DNA of 64,000 nt from Bacteroidota bacterium (GTDB taxonomy: Bacteria; Bacteroidota; Bacteroidia; JACCXN01): NCBI GenBank assembly GCA_013696965.1, contig JACCXN010000009.1:70751-134750 (forward strand), given 5' to 3'. Shown here in pieces: positions 46,594 through 55,908 of this stretch. The position numbers were made by a program, and so were the translations under genes. Each line of letters starts with the position of its first letter. The stretch's first letter is position 1. The notes under the pieces are model-generated. The model did not search any database. It saw only the letters and a list, made by a program, of their open reading frames with translations, and had not been told where the DNA came from.

Positions 46594-47334
46594 TTATGCA
46601 GTTTCACTTATATGTTTAATCAACATTCGTTTAGCAATAGGAAGAAACGTTTCATTTAATGGAATTTCCAAATCAGTTTCCATGGCATATGTAGCGGGAT
46701 TTAGCAAATCCCTTTTCTTGCGTATTAAATCAGATTTAATAAATTCAAAAGTAGTACTGAAATTTCTTTTATAGGTTTCAATGAAGATTGTATGAAGTCC
46801 TCTGTATTTATCTTCAGATGCTTCAAAAATAGTTGTTCTGTATTCATAAACATAGGTTTTTTTATTGATCCCATTATTAAGTAACATATACCCGTAATCG
46901 GCATTTAAGGGCACAACACCAATGGAAGAAATGGTGGTATTGTTTTCAATAAGGTCAAATATTTTTTTTCCCTCATTTAAATAATATTCGAATTTTGGGA
47001 TGGAGAAATTGATAATTTGTTCCAGTTCTTCGAATAAATCAGAGTCTTTAATTATTTTTTCATATTCCATATCAAAAGATTCAAGGTCTATTTTTTGAAG
47101 CTTACTTGGAAATGCGTCTGATATTAATTTTTTATTTTCTTTAACTGACATTATATTTTTGTAATGATCGATAATTTCCGAAAAACAAGGATAAAGCAGG
47201 TTTTGTTCGAAGCTGTTACTTACATCGCTCAAATAAGCCAGCAAAACATATTTTTTGTATTCAAAATCTATGTGCTTTTCTGTAAGCCAGTTTTTGCTAA
47301 GTTGTTTCATTGGAGCGGGTGTTGGTGTTTTCAT
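46594..47334 (-). CDS. Hypothetical protein, 246 residues
   Basis: No signal peptide or membrane segment; the first eight residues (MKTPTPAP) may be extra, since a second Met follows. The sequence is mixed alpha/beta with a helical N-terminal half (KYVLLAYLSDVSNSFEQNLLYP, LESFDMEYEKIIKDSDLFEELEQI) and a later beta part (ISSIGVVPLNADYGYMLLNNG, KTYVYEYRTTIFE). No known family is recognised. It is isolated: convergent to the ferritin-like gene and divergent to the OmpA-like gene. Confidence 0.7.
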   Translation of the reverse strand: MKTPTPAPMKQLSKNWLTEKHIDFEYKKYVLLAYLSDVSNSFEQNLLYPCFSEIIDHYKNIMSVKENKKLISDAFPSKLQKIDLESFDMEYEKIIKDSDLFEELEQIINFSIPKFEYYLNEGKKIFDLIENNTTISSIGVVPLNADYGYMLLNNGINKKTYVYEYRTTIFEASEDKYRGLHTIFIETYKRNFSTTFEFIKSDLIRKKRDLLNPATYAMETDLEIPLNETFLPIAKRMLIKHISETA

Positions 47335-47412
47335 AAAACGGTATTTTTCCTTAGAGGTTTCAATTTTAATACCATAATTTTAGTTTCAAGTGCCAATAAA
47401 ATCAAATAATGT

Positions 47413-47420
47413 TATCTTTG
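47413..47420 (+). promoter_or_regulatory. Possible -7 element of the OmpA-like gene
   Basis: TATCTTTG matches TAnnTTTG, with TTTC at 47394-47397 in the -33 area. The ATG is 40 bases downstream. Confidence 0.45.
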
Positions 47421-47460
47421 AAGCGTTAATAAAAAATATTATAAAAACAGAACTTTCAAA

Positions 47461-48462
47461 ATGAAAAAACATTTTCTTCCCGCCTTACTTATTGCTTCAC
47501 TCCTTTTTTCTTGTGTTCCGGCCCGCAAATTTGAAGAAACAAAAAACAAATACACAAAATGTGAAGAGGAAGCCAATCAAATGAAATTATCAAATATTGA
47601 ATTTGAAACTCAGCTTACAGAAAATAAAGCCTTAATGAGGGAACTAACTAAGAAAGTAGACAATTTGGAACGTGATACTGTAAATGGAGGAAATTCCTAT
47701 CGCCAACTTACCAGGAATTACGATAAGTTAGGAGAAACCTATGAATTATTGCTTCAAAAAAACAAAGAACTCTTATCGGGAAGTGCCGCTGAAACAACAA
47801 AACTTACAGGCCAATTGCAACTTACACAAACCCAACTTCAGCAAAAAGAAGATGCATTGAAAATAATGGAGCGTGAGTTGGAACTAAAGAAAAGCAACCT
47901 GGAGGAATTAAACAAAGAATTAACAAAGCGCGAGGCCAAGGTTAATGAACTTGAGGCCATATTGAAGAAAAAGGATGAGGCTGTAAATGAACTTAAAAGG
48001 AAAGTTTCTGCCGCTTTGCTTGGTTTTGAAGGACAAGGCTTAACAGTTGAGCAGAAAAACGGAAAAGTATATGTATCACTTGATGAGCAATTGTTATTTA
48101 CATCAGGAAGCACAAAAGTTGAGGCAAAAGGTGTAGAACCTTTAAAAAAACTTGCCAAAGTACTTGAACAAAATGAGGATATAAACGTTTTAATTGAAGG
48201 CCATACTGATGATGTTCCAATGTCTGGTTCGGGTGCAATAAAAGACAATTGGGATTTGAGTGTAATACGAGCTACTTCAATATTAAAAATCATTCTAACA
48301 AACAGCAAGGTTGACCCATCACGATTAACTGCGGCTGGAAGAGGAGAACATATGCCAATTGATTCTTCCAAAACTGCAGAAGCAAGAAAGAAAAACCGTA
48401 GGAGTGAAATAATACTTACTCCGAAACTTGATGCTCTTTTCCAATTGTTGGAAAACAATTAA
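47461..48462 (+). CDS. OmpA-family lipoprotein with coiled coil
   Basis: 333 residues. Lipoprotein signal (SLLFSCVPAR, C18), a long coiled coil from about 30 to 190 (heptad runs such as NKELTKREAKVNELEAILKK), and an OmpA peptidoglycan-binding domain from about 200 (VLIEGHTDDVPM, NWDLSVIRATSILKIIL, RLTAAGRGEHMPI, RRSEIIL). It should tie the outer membrane to peptidoglycan. A TATCTTTG element precedes it. Confidence 0.92.
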   Translation: MKKHFLPALLIASLLFSCVPARKFEETKNKYTKCEEEANQMKLSNIEFETQLTENKALMRELTKKVDNLERDTVNGGNSYRQLTRNYDKLGETYELLLQKNKELLSGSAAETTKLTGQLQLTQTQLQQKEDALKIMERELELKKSNLEELNKELTKREAKVNELEAILKKKDEAVNELKRKVSAALLGFEGQGLTVEQKNGKVYVSLDEQLLFTSGSTKVEAKGVEPLKKLAKVLEQNEDINVLIEGHTDDVPMSGSGAIKDNWDLSVIRATSILKIILTNSKVDPSRLTAAGRGEHMPIDSSKTAEARKKNRRSEIILTPKLDALFQLLENN

Positions 48463-48528
48463 GAAGTAAAATACTTATATTGGCTCTTGAAACCTTTTCT
48501 TAAATAAATTCCTTAAAATTAAAAAATC

Positions 48529-49104
48529 ATGAAAACATTATTTGTTCGAATACCGGTATTAATTTTATTTTTATTTGTAAGTATTTCCATAGCTCAAAAA
48601 AACAAGCAAGCCCTGCCTGTTGCTCCACAAATGCCTGTGAACGAGGAAAGCAAATTAATTTCCTATTCAGCAGTTGTGGAATTGAAAGCAGCTCCTGATG
48701 AATTGTATAAAAGAGGAATTAATTTTTTCAGCTCCAATTACAAAAACACGGCAGATGTGTTAAAAAAACAGGATGAAGCAAATGGTGAGATTGAAGGGGT
48801 TGCACGTTTTAAAATTCGCAACCCTGCCGATAAAGATGGTGTTGAATCTGAAGCAGGAATGGTTTCCTATTCTATAAATTTGAAATTAAAGGATGGCAAG
48901 TATAAATACGAGTTTACTAAAATAAACTGGAAACAGACCTCTTATTATGGAATTGAAAAATGGATGGATAAAAGTTCTCCTAGTTACAAATCTAATTATG
49001 ATTATTATTTAATTCAGGTTGATGAACAAATCAAAAAACTAGTTGAAGAATTAACAAAAGCAATGCAAAAGCCTTCAGTACAGTCTAAAAAAGCTGATTG
49101 GTAA
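48529..49104 (+). CDS. DUF4468-type secreted protein
   Basis: 191 residues with a signal peptide (ending SIAQ) and a domain like DUF4468, which has a TBP-like fold (SYSAVVELKAAPDELYKRGINFFSS, IEGVARFKIRN, VSYSINLKLKDGKYKYEFTKINW). The function of the domain is unknown. It follows the OmpA-like gene by 66 bases and may share its transcript. Convergent with the amidohydrolase gene. Confidence 0.8.
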   Translation: MKTLFVRIPVLILFLFVSISIAQKNKQALPVAPQMPVNEESKLISYSAVVELKAAPDELYKRGINFFSSNYKNTADVLKKQDEANGEIEGVARFKIRNPADKDGVESEAGMVSYSINLKLKDGKYKYEFTKINWKQTSYYGIEKWMDKSSPSYKSNYDYYLIQVDEQIKKLVEELTKAMQKPSVQSKKADW

Positions 49105-49129
49105 AAAATCAATTGATCTGGTTAAAGGG

Positions 49130-50326
49130 CTAGATTAATTTTTTCACAGAAGACTTATCAGTCAAAGAAAAATTTTCCAAATCCGGGTTTTGAATTAAGT
49201 TCAATCCCGGATTTTTTCCTTTTTCAAGTGAGCCCAAAGTTTTAAAACCTAAAAAATCAGCACCGTTTAAAGTAGCCCATTTTATCATTTCATCTAAAGG
49301 TATCTCTGGGAAACTCTTTGAAATGGTTTTTATCTCATTCAATATAGACAATGAACCATTTGAGGCAAGACTATCGGTTCCAAGAGTTAATCTTAGCCCT
49401 GCTTTAATAAATTTATCTATTGGGGGCAATTTGCCTTCTATATACATATTGGCTCCAGGGCATAAGCACCACCAGACCATTTTGCTGTAATTGTTAACCC
49501 ATTTCAAATCTTGCTCTGCTGTAAAAGTATTGTGCACCAATAGTATTTTATTGCAAACCGGAAGCTGAACAAGTACGGTAGGAAGAGAATTAAATCCAGA
49601 GGGTTTCCATTGGCTAAAATCCAGTGAAAACATTTCCAGCATTTCCCTTATTTTTCCCTTACCTGTTAAAAACAATAGATTTTCATCCTCAGATTCCTGG
49701 TTATGCATGGACAACAATCCGTTTTCCAAATAACAGCTATCCCCTATTTTCTTAAATAACTTCTCAGAAACTGAATAGGGTGCATGTGGTACAATAGAGG
49801 CACATGCATTAAATTTATTATTTCCCAGTTGATAATACTCCTGTTTTAACGAATGTGCCTGCTTAAAAATAAGATCTGCTTTTTCAGAATCAAATCCAAA
49901 TACTTCTATAAATGTATGATAAAGGATGCTGCTGTTTGATTTTAATTTAAAGGAATGGTTGGAGTTGGAGACATCACCTACTGCCACAATTCCTTCCCTT
50001 ATCATTTCTTCTTCTGCAGTTTTTATGGCAAGCTGAATAAAATCATCAGCTTGATTTCTTTTTTGTTGAAGTTCCCGAACAAAAGCAGGAAGCCCTAAAG
50101 ATGGTGTAATCTTGTTTTTAAGATGAGATAATTCAAGATGGCAATGTGTATTAATAAAGCCAGGACATATTATTCCCTCATGCTTTTCAACTCCCTCAAT
50201 GGAATAACCTTTAGCTTGAGGGGATATCACATCTAAAATAGTCCCGTCATCGTGAATTATTACAACTCCATTTTCAATTGGAGAGGAAGAAACAGGCAGA
50301 ATATAATTGGCTGAGAACTTACGCAT
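49130..50326 (-). CDS. Amidohydrolase-family protein (TRZ/ATZ type)
   Basis: 398 residues of a metal-dependent deaminase or hydrolase. Motifs: PGFINTHCHLELSHLKN (the HxH metal site), VPHAPYS, SMHNQESEDE in the H-x-x-E position, and LGTDSLASNG with the catalytic Asp. It recalls aminofutalosine or chlorohydrolase-type enzymes, but no menaquinone-pathway genes are next to it, so the substrate is open. It is divergent from rlmN. Confidence 0.82.
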   Translation of the reverse strand: MRKFSANYILPVSSSPIENGVVIIHDDGTILDVISPQAKGYSIEGVEKHEGIICPGFINTHCHLELSHLKNKITPSLGLPAFVRELQQKRNQADDFIQLAIKTAEEEMIREGIVAVGDVSNSNHSFKLKSNSSILYHTFIEVFGFDSEKADLIFKQAHSLKQEYYQLGNNKFNACASIVPHAPYSVSEKLFKKIGDSCYLENGLLSMHNQESEDENLLFLTGKGKIREMLEMFSLDFSQWKPSGFNSLPTVLVQLPVCNKILLVHNTFTAEQDLKWVNNYSKMVWWCLCPGANMYIEGKLPPIDKFIKAGLRLTLGTDSLASNGSLSILNEIKTISKSFPEIPLDEMIKWATLNGADFLGFKTLGSLEKGKNPGLNLIQNPDLENFSLTDKSSVKKLI

Positions 50327-50392
50327 TCATTAATATTATCTACAATAGACAAAGATAATCACTGTTATGATGATATGTACCGTGCAAATTTA

Positions 50393-50400
50393 TAATTTTG
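50393..50400 (+). promoter_or_regulatory. Possible -7 element of rlmN, leaderless transcript
   Basis: TAATTTTG matches TAnnTTTG and ends six bases before the ATG at 50407, so the transcript would start at or very near the start codon. No clear -33 TTG is seen. Confidence 0.4.
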
Positions 50401-50406
50401 TATTTA

Positions 50407-51465
50407 ATGATACCCACAAAAACAACAGATATAAGAGCTTTGACTCTGGAAATGCTTGAGGTTTTTTTTATTTCTAATGAAGAAAAAAAATTTCGTGCAA
50501 AACAGGTATATGAATGGCTTTGGAAAAAATCAGCCAGAAGTTTTGATGAAATGACTAACCTTTCAAAGGAAATCAGGGAGCTTCTTAAAGCTAATTTTGT
50601 AATTCAGGCTGTTAATGTTGATGAACAACAAAAAAGCAAGGATGGTACAATTAAGAATGCATTCAAATTATTTGATGGAAATGTGGTGGAGGGAGTATTA
50701 ATTCCTACAAAAAACAGAATGACCGCTTGTATTTCATCCCAGGTAGGATGTAGTTTGACTTGTAAATTCTGTGCAACGGGCAGACTTGATAGATTAAGAA
50801 ATCTTAATGCTGATGAAATATATGATCAGGTAGTTTTAATACGAAATCAAGCTGAGGAAAATTACAATTTGCCCCTTACCAATATTGTTTATATGGGAAT
50901 GGGGGAACCCTTGCTAAATTACAGGAATGTACTTGAATCAGTAGAGAAAATCACTTCTCCTGAGGGTTTGAATATATCGGCACAACGCATTACTATTTCA
51001 ACAGCTGGTATAGCTAAAATGATTAAAAAATTAGGTGATGATCAGGTTAAATTTAATCTTGCACTTTCCCTTCATGCTGCAAATGATGAAAAGCGTAGCA
51101 AAATTATGCCTATAAATGAGCAAAATTCTATTGATGCACTTGCTGAAGCCCTCAAATATTTTTATGAAAAAACCAATACTCGTGTTACTTATGAGTATAT
51201 AATTTTTAAGGATTTTAATGATACTTTACAAGATGCCAGGGAACTTGCAGCGTTTTGTAAACACATTCCCTGTAAAGTGAATATTATTGAGTACAATAGT
51301 ATTGATGATGGAGAATTTCAACAGACAACTGACTCCAGGTTGAAATCATTTGTTGAGTACCTTGAAAAACACAGGGTAATTGTAAATGTTCGCAGAAGCC
51401 GCGGAAAGGATATAGATGCGGCATGTGGCCAACTGGCCAATAAAAACACTGCCGTTAAAAAGTAA
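50407..51465 (+). CDS. rlmN: 23S rRNA (adenine2503-C2)-methyltransferase RlmN
   Basis: 352 residues from ATG 50407 (a TTG at 50398 is in frame but lies in the promoter element). A radical SAM enzyme that methylates A2503 of 23S rRNA and A37 of some tRNAs. Seen: RAKQVYEWLWKK, SQVGCSLTCKFCATG (C115, C119, C122), YMGMGEPLLNY, and the C-terminal catalytic Cys in DIDAACGQLA. Length is normal. Confidence 0.97.
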   Translation: MIPTKTTDIRALTLEMLEVFFISNEEKKFRAKQVYEWLWKKSARSFDEMTNLSKEIRELLKANFVIQAVNVDEQQKSKDGTIKNAFKLFDGNVVEGVLIPTKNRMTACISSQVGCSLTCKFCATGRLDRLRNLNADEIYDQVVLIRNQAEENYNLPLTNIVYMGMGEPLLNYRNVLESVEKITSPEGLNISAQRITISTAGIAKMIKKLGDDQVKFNLALSLHAANDEKRSKIMPINEQNSIDALAEALKYFYEKTNTRVTYEYIIFKDFNDTLQDARELAAFCKHIPCKVNIIEYNSIDDGEFQQTTDSRLKSFVEYLEKHRVIVNVRRSRGKDIDAACGQLANKNTAVKK

Positions 51466-51603
51466 TTGTTTAATATTATCTCAATAATATAATTTCGATA
51501 GCTTTATTAAAAATAAGAAGTACATAATTACGTTTAAAAATTGCATTAAAAAGCTTGCTATTAGTGCTTTTTAATGCGGACGAAATTAAAACTCTCATTT
51601 CAA

Positions 51604-53277
51604 ATGAAAACTACCCTCCTTCCTATTGTTCTTTTTTTAATTTGTTTTGGGGCATTTTCTCAAGATGTTAAAGTAAAATGGGGACAAGATTACAAAATCC
51701 CAAAAAAATCATTTATAAAAAAAATAATTGGGGAGGATGAAAAAGGTTTTTATTTGCTTCGAAACCAAGGACAAACAAGGTCAAAAGAAGGGGAATTGTT
51801 TTTAGAAAGGTATTCCAACGATAATGTAAGCTTGCAAAGTTCGAACATGATTCTTGTTCCTAAAATTAAGGGTGAAAGTGTAAAATACGAGCAGCTTTTT
51901 TACATCAATGAAAAGCTCTTATTATTTACTTCTTTTTATGATAAGGAAGCTGGAACAAATACAGTTTATGCCCAATATTTAGATGAGATTGGTAGAGGAG
52001 TATCTGAATTAATCCGAATTAATGAAATACATACCCTTCAAAAAAAGAATACAGGAAGTTTTGAGATTGTACTTTCTGAAGATAATTCAAAGATTCTTGT
52101 TTGTAGCAATGAGCCTTTTGAGAATTATGCCAATGAAAAAATAGCGTATACTGTTTTAGATGTTGATTTAAATAAAATTTGGTCAACAGAACTGGAAATG
52201 CCCTATTCAGGAAGGGAGTTAAGTATTACAAATCATATAGTTGATAATTTTGGAAATGCTCATATGCTTGCCAAGGTTAACATGAAACCCGAGAAAGCCG
52301 AAAAAAAGCAGGCAGATTATTTTTACACTATTCTTTCCTATTTTTATTCAGATGATATTGTAAAAGAGTATGAGGTAAGTATTAAGGATAAATCCGTTTC
52401 AGATATAGCATTCAAATTGAGTGGTTCGGGAGAATTAGTGGCAGCAGGCTTTTACTCAAATACAACAAAGGGCCAATCTAATTCCAATACTAATTTCGGT
52501 TTTTCCAGTGTATCCTACCAGGAGCAAAAGAGCCTGATTGCCGGTTCCTTTTATTTAAAAATTGACCTTTCAACCCAAAAAGTAACCGCAAGGGGCATAA
52601 AAGAGTTTGACAGAAGTTTTTTGGGAGAATTTATGAATGAGCGGAGCATTGATAAGGGCAAAGAACTTTTCAGTTACCTTATTGATCATTTTGTAATAAG
52701 AGAAGATGGTGGAGCTATTTTGGCGGGAGAACAGTATTATTCTACCATGGTATGTAATTATGATCCCAGAACAGGGATTCGCAATTGCAATTACCATTAT
52801 TATTTCAATGATATTGTAATTGTGAATATAAATCCTGACGGATCCATTGCCTGGACAAGGAAAATTCCCAAAAAACAACATTCCATAAATGATCATGGTT
52901 TTTACTCCTCCTATATATTTGCTTACGACAATTCAACAATTTCTATTGTTTTTAATGATCATATAAGAAACATAGTACCTGAGAAAGGGAAAAACATAAA
53001 GTACATGAATAATCCAAGAAAGGCTGTTGTAGCACTTGTTACTGTTGATGAATCTGGGAAAGTAAAAAAATCCCCGTTGTTTGCTGCAAGGGATCAAAAA
53101 GTTATTGTAAGGCCTAAAGTGTTTTCTCAAGTAAAAATTGATCAGGCAATTATTTATGGCCAAAAGAAAAACACCTATAAAATGGGTAAAATGACCTTTT
53201 TGTCATCCAAAAATGCAAATGAAGAAAAAAAGCAGAGCGGATACCTGGAAAATCGAAATTCAGAGGATGGTGATTGA
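51604..53277 (+). CDS. Secreted hypothetical protein, about 557 residues
   Basis: The start at 51604 is chosen because the signal peptide (MKTTLLPIVLFLICFGAFSQ) begins there; an ATG at 51574 would add ten residues. The rest is beta-rich with regular strand patterns and few cysteines, and ends with a charged tail (KKQSGYLENRNSEDGD). I recognise no named domain or sorting domain; a propeller-like or periplasmic fold is possible. It is followed by the polyprenyl synthetase gene after 56 bases. Confidence 0.75.
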   Translation: MKTTLLPIVLFLICFGAFSQDVKVKWGQDYKIPKKSFIKKIIGEDEKGFYLLRNQGQTRSKEGELFLERYSNDNVSLQSSNMILVPKIKGESVKYEQLFYINEKLLLFTSFYDKEAGTNTVYAQYLDEIGRGVSELIRINEIHTLQKKNTGSFEIVLSEDNSKILVCSNEPFENYANEKIAYTVLDVDLNKIWSTELEMPYSGRELSITNHIVDNFGNAHMLAKVNMKPEKAEKKQADYFYTILSYFYSDDIVKEYEVSIKDKSVSDIAFKLSGSGELVAAGFYSNTTKGQSNSNTNFGFSSVSYQEQKSLIAGSFYLKIDLSTQKVTARGIKEFDRSFLGEFMNERSIDKGKELFSYLIDHFVIREDGGAILAGEQYYSTMVCNYDPRTGIRNCNYHYYFNDIVIVNINPDGSIAWTRKIPKKQHSINDHGFYSSYIFAYDNSTISIVFNDHIRNIVPEKGKNIKYMNNPRKAVVALVTVDESGKVKKSPLFAARDQKVIVRPKVFSQVKIDQAIIYGQKKNTYKMGKMTFLSSKNANEEKKQSGYLENRNSEDGD

Positions 53278-53333
53278 CATAATTAAGTTAATTTTGCAAG
53301 GAAATTAAAAAACAGAATCTGCCTACTCATTTC

Positions 53334-54308
53334 ATGCTGAATTTAAAAGAAATAAAAGCTCCCATTGCAAGCGAAATGTCTGAATTTGAAATAAAATTCA
53401 AAGACTCAATGAAAAGCTCAGTTCCTTTGCTGGATAAAATTACCCATTACATAGTAAAGCGCAAAGGCAAACAAATGAGACCTATGTTTGTTTTTTTATC
53501 GGCAAAGCTTTGTGGGGGAATTAATGATTCATCTTTCAGGGCAGCCTCTTTGATTGAATTATTGCACACTGCTACTCTTGTTCATGATGATGTTGTGGAT
53601 GATGCCAATATGCGAAGGGGTTTTTTCTCAATAAATGCCTTATGGAAAAACAAGATTGCAGTTTTAGTGGGAGATTTCCTTTTGTCTAAAGGCTTGTTGT
53701 TATCCGTTGACAACAACGACTTCAGACTTTTAGGGATTGTAGCTAATGCAGTGAGGGAAATGAGCGAAGGCGAACTTTTGCAAATAGAAAAAGCAAGGAA
53801 ATTGGATATTCAAGAGCCTGTTTATTTTGAGATAATACGGCAAAAAACAGCTTCTCTTATTGCATCATGTTGCGCCTGTGGTGCTGCCTCTGCCGGTGCT
53901 GATGAAAAAACGATAAAGCTAATGAATGATTTTGGTGAAAATACCGGAATAGCTTTTCAAATAAAAGATGATCTCTTTGACTATGGAAATGGTGAGAATA
54001 CCGGAAAACCATCTGGCATTGACATTAAAGAGAAAAAAATGACACTCCCCTTGATTTTTGCCTTAAGCAAGGCTTCCTCTGAAGACAAAAAAAGGATAAT
54101 CAATATTATTAAAAATCACAATGAGGATCCAATTCGGGTTGCCGAAGTGATTAATTACGTTTTAAAGAGCGGAGGAATTGAATATGCACGTGAAAAAATG
54201 AACGAGTACAAAGCAAAAGCATTGCAGCTGCTAAACGAAATGAATGACTGCCAGGCAAGAACTTCCCTTGAACAACTCGTACGGTATACAACTGAACGTG
54301 ACAGATAA
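53334..54308 (+). CDS. Polyprenyl diphosphate synthase
   Basis: 324 residues. It lengthens isoprenoid chains for the menaquinone tail. Both Asp-rich motifs are present: VHDDVVDDANMRRG (D85, D86, D89) and FQIKDDLFDY; KGKQMRPMFVFLSAKL is the N-terminal phosphate-binding region. The residues before the first motif are large enough to allow long products, so an octaprenyl-type enzyme is likely. The MORN lipoprotein gene follows after 8 bases. Confidence 0.93.
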   Translation: MLNLKEIKAPIASEMSEFEIKFKDSMKSSVPLLDKITHYIVKRKGKQMRPMFVFLSAKLCGGINDSSFRAASLIELLHTATLVHDDVVDDANMRRGFFSINALWKNKIAVLVGDFLLSKGLLLSVDNNDFRLLGIVANAVREMSEGELLQIEKARKLDIQEPVYFEIIRQKTASLIASCCACGAASAGADEKTIKLMNDFGENTGIAFQIKDDLFDYGNGENTGKPSGIDIKEKKMTLPLIFALSKASSEDKKRIINIIKNHNEDPIRVAEVINYVLKSGGIEYAREKMNEYKAKALQLLNEMNDCQARTSLEQLVRYTTERDR

Positions 54309-54316
54309 TTAAAAAG

Positions 54317-54733
54317 ATGAAAAAACTGCTCATTTTACTTATTCCTTTTTTATTGGTCTTTTTTTCATGCAATCAATCGCAAATTGCTGAAGAAAGAAAT
54401 GAAACACCACTTGAAACTTCTCCTGAATTAAAAACAGAGGTTATTAAATCAGGTGAGATGGCATTGCATAAAACATTTTATAAAAACGGACAGCTTAGAA
54501 TACAGGGAAATATGCTCAATGGAAAAAGAGAAGGCAAATGGGTTTCTTTTTATGAAGATGGAATGCCCTGGAGTGAGACTTGGTTTGATAAAGGAAGAAA
54601 ACATGGGAGCACCACTACATGGAATTCTGACGGAAAAAAGTATTATGAAGGCCATTTTGAAAACAATAAGGAATCAGGAAAATGGACTTATTGGGATGAA
54701 AACGGTAGTGTAATTAAAGAGGTTGAATATTAG
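54317..54733 (+). CDS. MORN-repeat lipoprotein
   Basis: 138 residues. Lipoprotein signal (LLVFFSCNQS, C18) and three to four YwqK-type MORN repeats (ALHKTFYKNGQLRIQGNMLNG, KREGKWVSFYEDG, RKHGSTTTWNSDGKKYYEGHF, ESGKWTYWDENG). Such repeats occur in surface and antitoxin-like proteins; function here is unknown. It is coupled to the polyprenyl synthase gene and ends before a short terminator. Confidence 0.85.
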   Translation: MKKLLILLIPFLLVFFSCNQSQIAEERNETPLETSPELKTEVIKSGEMALHKTFYKNGQLRIQGNMLNGKREGKWVSFYEDGMPWSETWFDKGRKHGSTTTWNSDGKKYYEGHFENNKESGKWTYWDENGSVIKEVEY

Positions 54734-54786
54734 GATCTTCCCTCTTTTTCAGGTTTTTGTGGTAATTGATTTCTTTAAAAACATTT

Positions 54787-54810
54787 AGAGCGTTGCGGGC
54801 TCTTTTTTTT
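54787..54810 (+). terminator. Short rho-independent terminator
   Basis: AGAGC, loop GTTGCGG, GCTCT, then seven T. It ends the synthase-MORN transcript just ahead of the convergent exonuclease gene. Confidence 0.75.
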
Positions 54811-54814
54811 ATGA

Positions 54815-55582
54815 TCAAAAATCCATTTCCACCATTACCGGACAATGATCAGAGTGAATAGCATCAGGTAAAATATAAGAACTTTTAAGTTTATCTTTTA
54901 AATTTTCAGTTACCAAATGGTAATCAATGCGCCATCCCAAATTTTTGACTCTGGCATTTGCTCTATAACTCCACCAGGTGTATTGATGAGCATCTGTATT
55001 AAAATGCCTAAAGGAATCCAAAAAACCAGAATTGATAAATCCATCAAACCAAGCTCTTTCTTCAGGAAGAAAGCCAGAAGTTTTTGCATTGCTTTTTGGA
55101 TTATGTATATCAATATGTTTATGGCAAATATTGTAATCTCCGCAAATAATTAATTTAGGCCTGGTAATCTTTAGCTTTTCAATGTATTCAGAAAAATCTT
55201 CAAGCCATTCCATTTTAAAAGCTTGTCTTAAATCACCACTTGATCCTGAAGGCATATAAACACTCAATACAGAAACATCGCCAAAGTCAGTCCTTAAAAC
55301 CCTTCCTTCGCAATCGTATTTGTCAATTCCACATCCAATTTCCACATGTGAAGGTTGTATTTTGCTCAGTATTGCAACGCCACTATACCCTTTTTTAATA
55401 GCAGGATTCCAAAAGCAATGATAGCCTAATTTTATAAAAGGTTCCAAATCAAATTGTGATGGACTTGCTTTTATTTCTTGCAGGCATACAATATCCGGGT
55501 TAACTGATTTTAACCAATCAAGCCATCCTTTGTTAATTGCGGCTCTTATTCCGTTTACATTGTAAGATATTATTTTAGGCAT
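54815..55582 (-). CDS. xth: Exodeoxyribonuclease III
   Basis: 255 residues from the ATG at 55582; an upstream in-frame start would add 13 residues with no family match. An AP endonuclease and 3'-5' exonuclease of base-excision repair. Seen: KIISYNVNGIRAAINKGW, LQEIK, GDYNICHKHIDIHNPK, and SDHCPVMVEMDF with the catalytic Asp-His. Length is normal. Confidence 0.96.
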   Translation of the reverse strand: MPKIISYNVNGIRAAINKGWLDWLKSVNPDIVCLQEIKASPSQFDLEPFIKLGYHCFWNPAIKKGYSGVAILSKIQPSHVEIGCGIDKYDCEGRVLRTDFGDVSVLSVYMPSGSSGDLRQAFKMEWLEDFSEYIEKLKITRPKLIICGDYNICHKHIDIHNPKSNAKTSGFLPEERAWFDGFINSGFLDSFRHFNTDAHQYTWWSYRANARVKNLGWRIDYHLVTENLKDKLKSSYILPDAIHSDHCPVMVEMDF

Positions 55583-55908
55583 TTTAGCGTTGTCTTGTAA
55601 ATTAATCAGAAACAGCTGCAAATATACTTAAAATGACAAATATTGAACCGGGCAGCTTTTATTCTTTATTTCAGTATAATGGGTTTATCCCTGGTTTTTT
55701 ATACTTTCACTTTAAAAAAAACGATAAATTTCAATGGTTATTCATTGTGAAGGTAAATTTCATTAAATTCTTCTCTTTTTATATAGAAAAATCATTTTGG
55801 CAGTGTGTTTTTGATATTAATAAATGCAAGGTGAAACAAAAAGAATTGTAAGCTTTTAGCATCGCTTTTCTTTCAATATAGAATTTATTAAAGAATGTAT
55901 TTCAATTA
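55583..55908. other. 326-base divergent region
   Basis: It holds the TATATTTG element of the exonuclease gene. A 72-codon plus-strand ORF (55633-55851) is present but has a random, Phe-rich composition, and I do not call it. No RNA structure is seen. Confidence 0.5.
55619..55626 (-). promoter_or_regulatory. Possible -7 element of the exonuclease gene
   Basis: On the minus strand it reads TATATTTG, a match to TAnnTTTG, 36 bases before the ATG at 55582. The -33 element is not clear. Confidence 0.45.

Noticed and set aside
55633-55851. 72-codon plus-strand ORF in the gap after the exonuclease gene
   Set aside because: Its composition is Phe-, Lys- and Ile-rich with no signal peptide, motif or ribosome site. 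It overlaps the promoter area of the exonuclease gene, so a chance ORF in AT-rich DNA is more likely.
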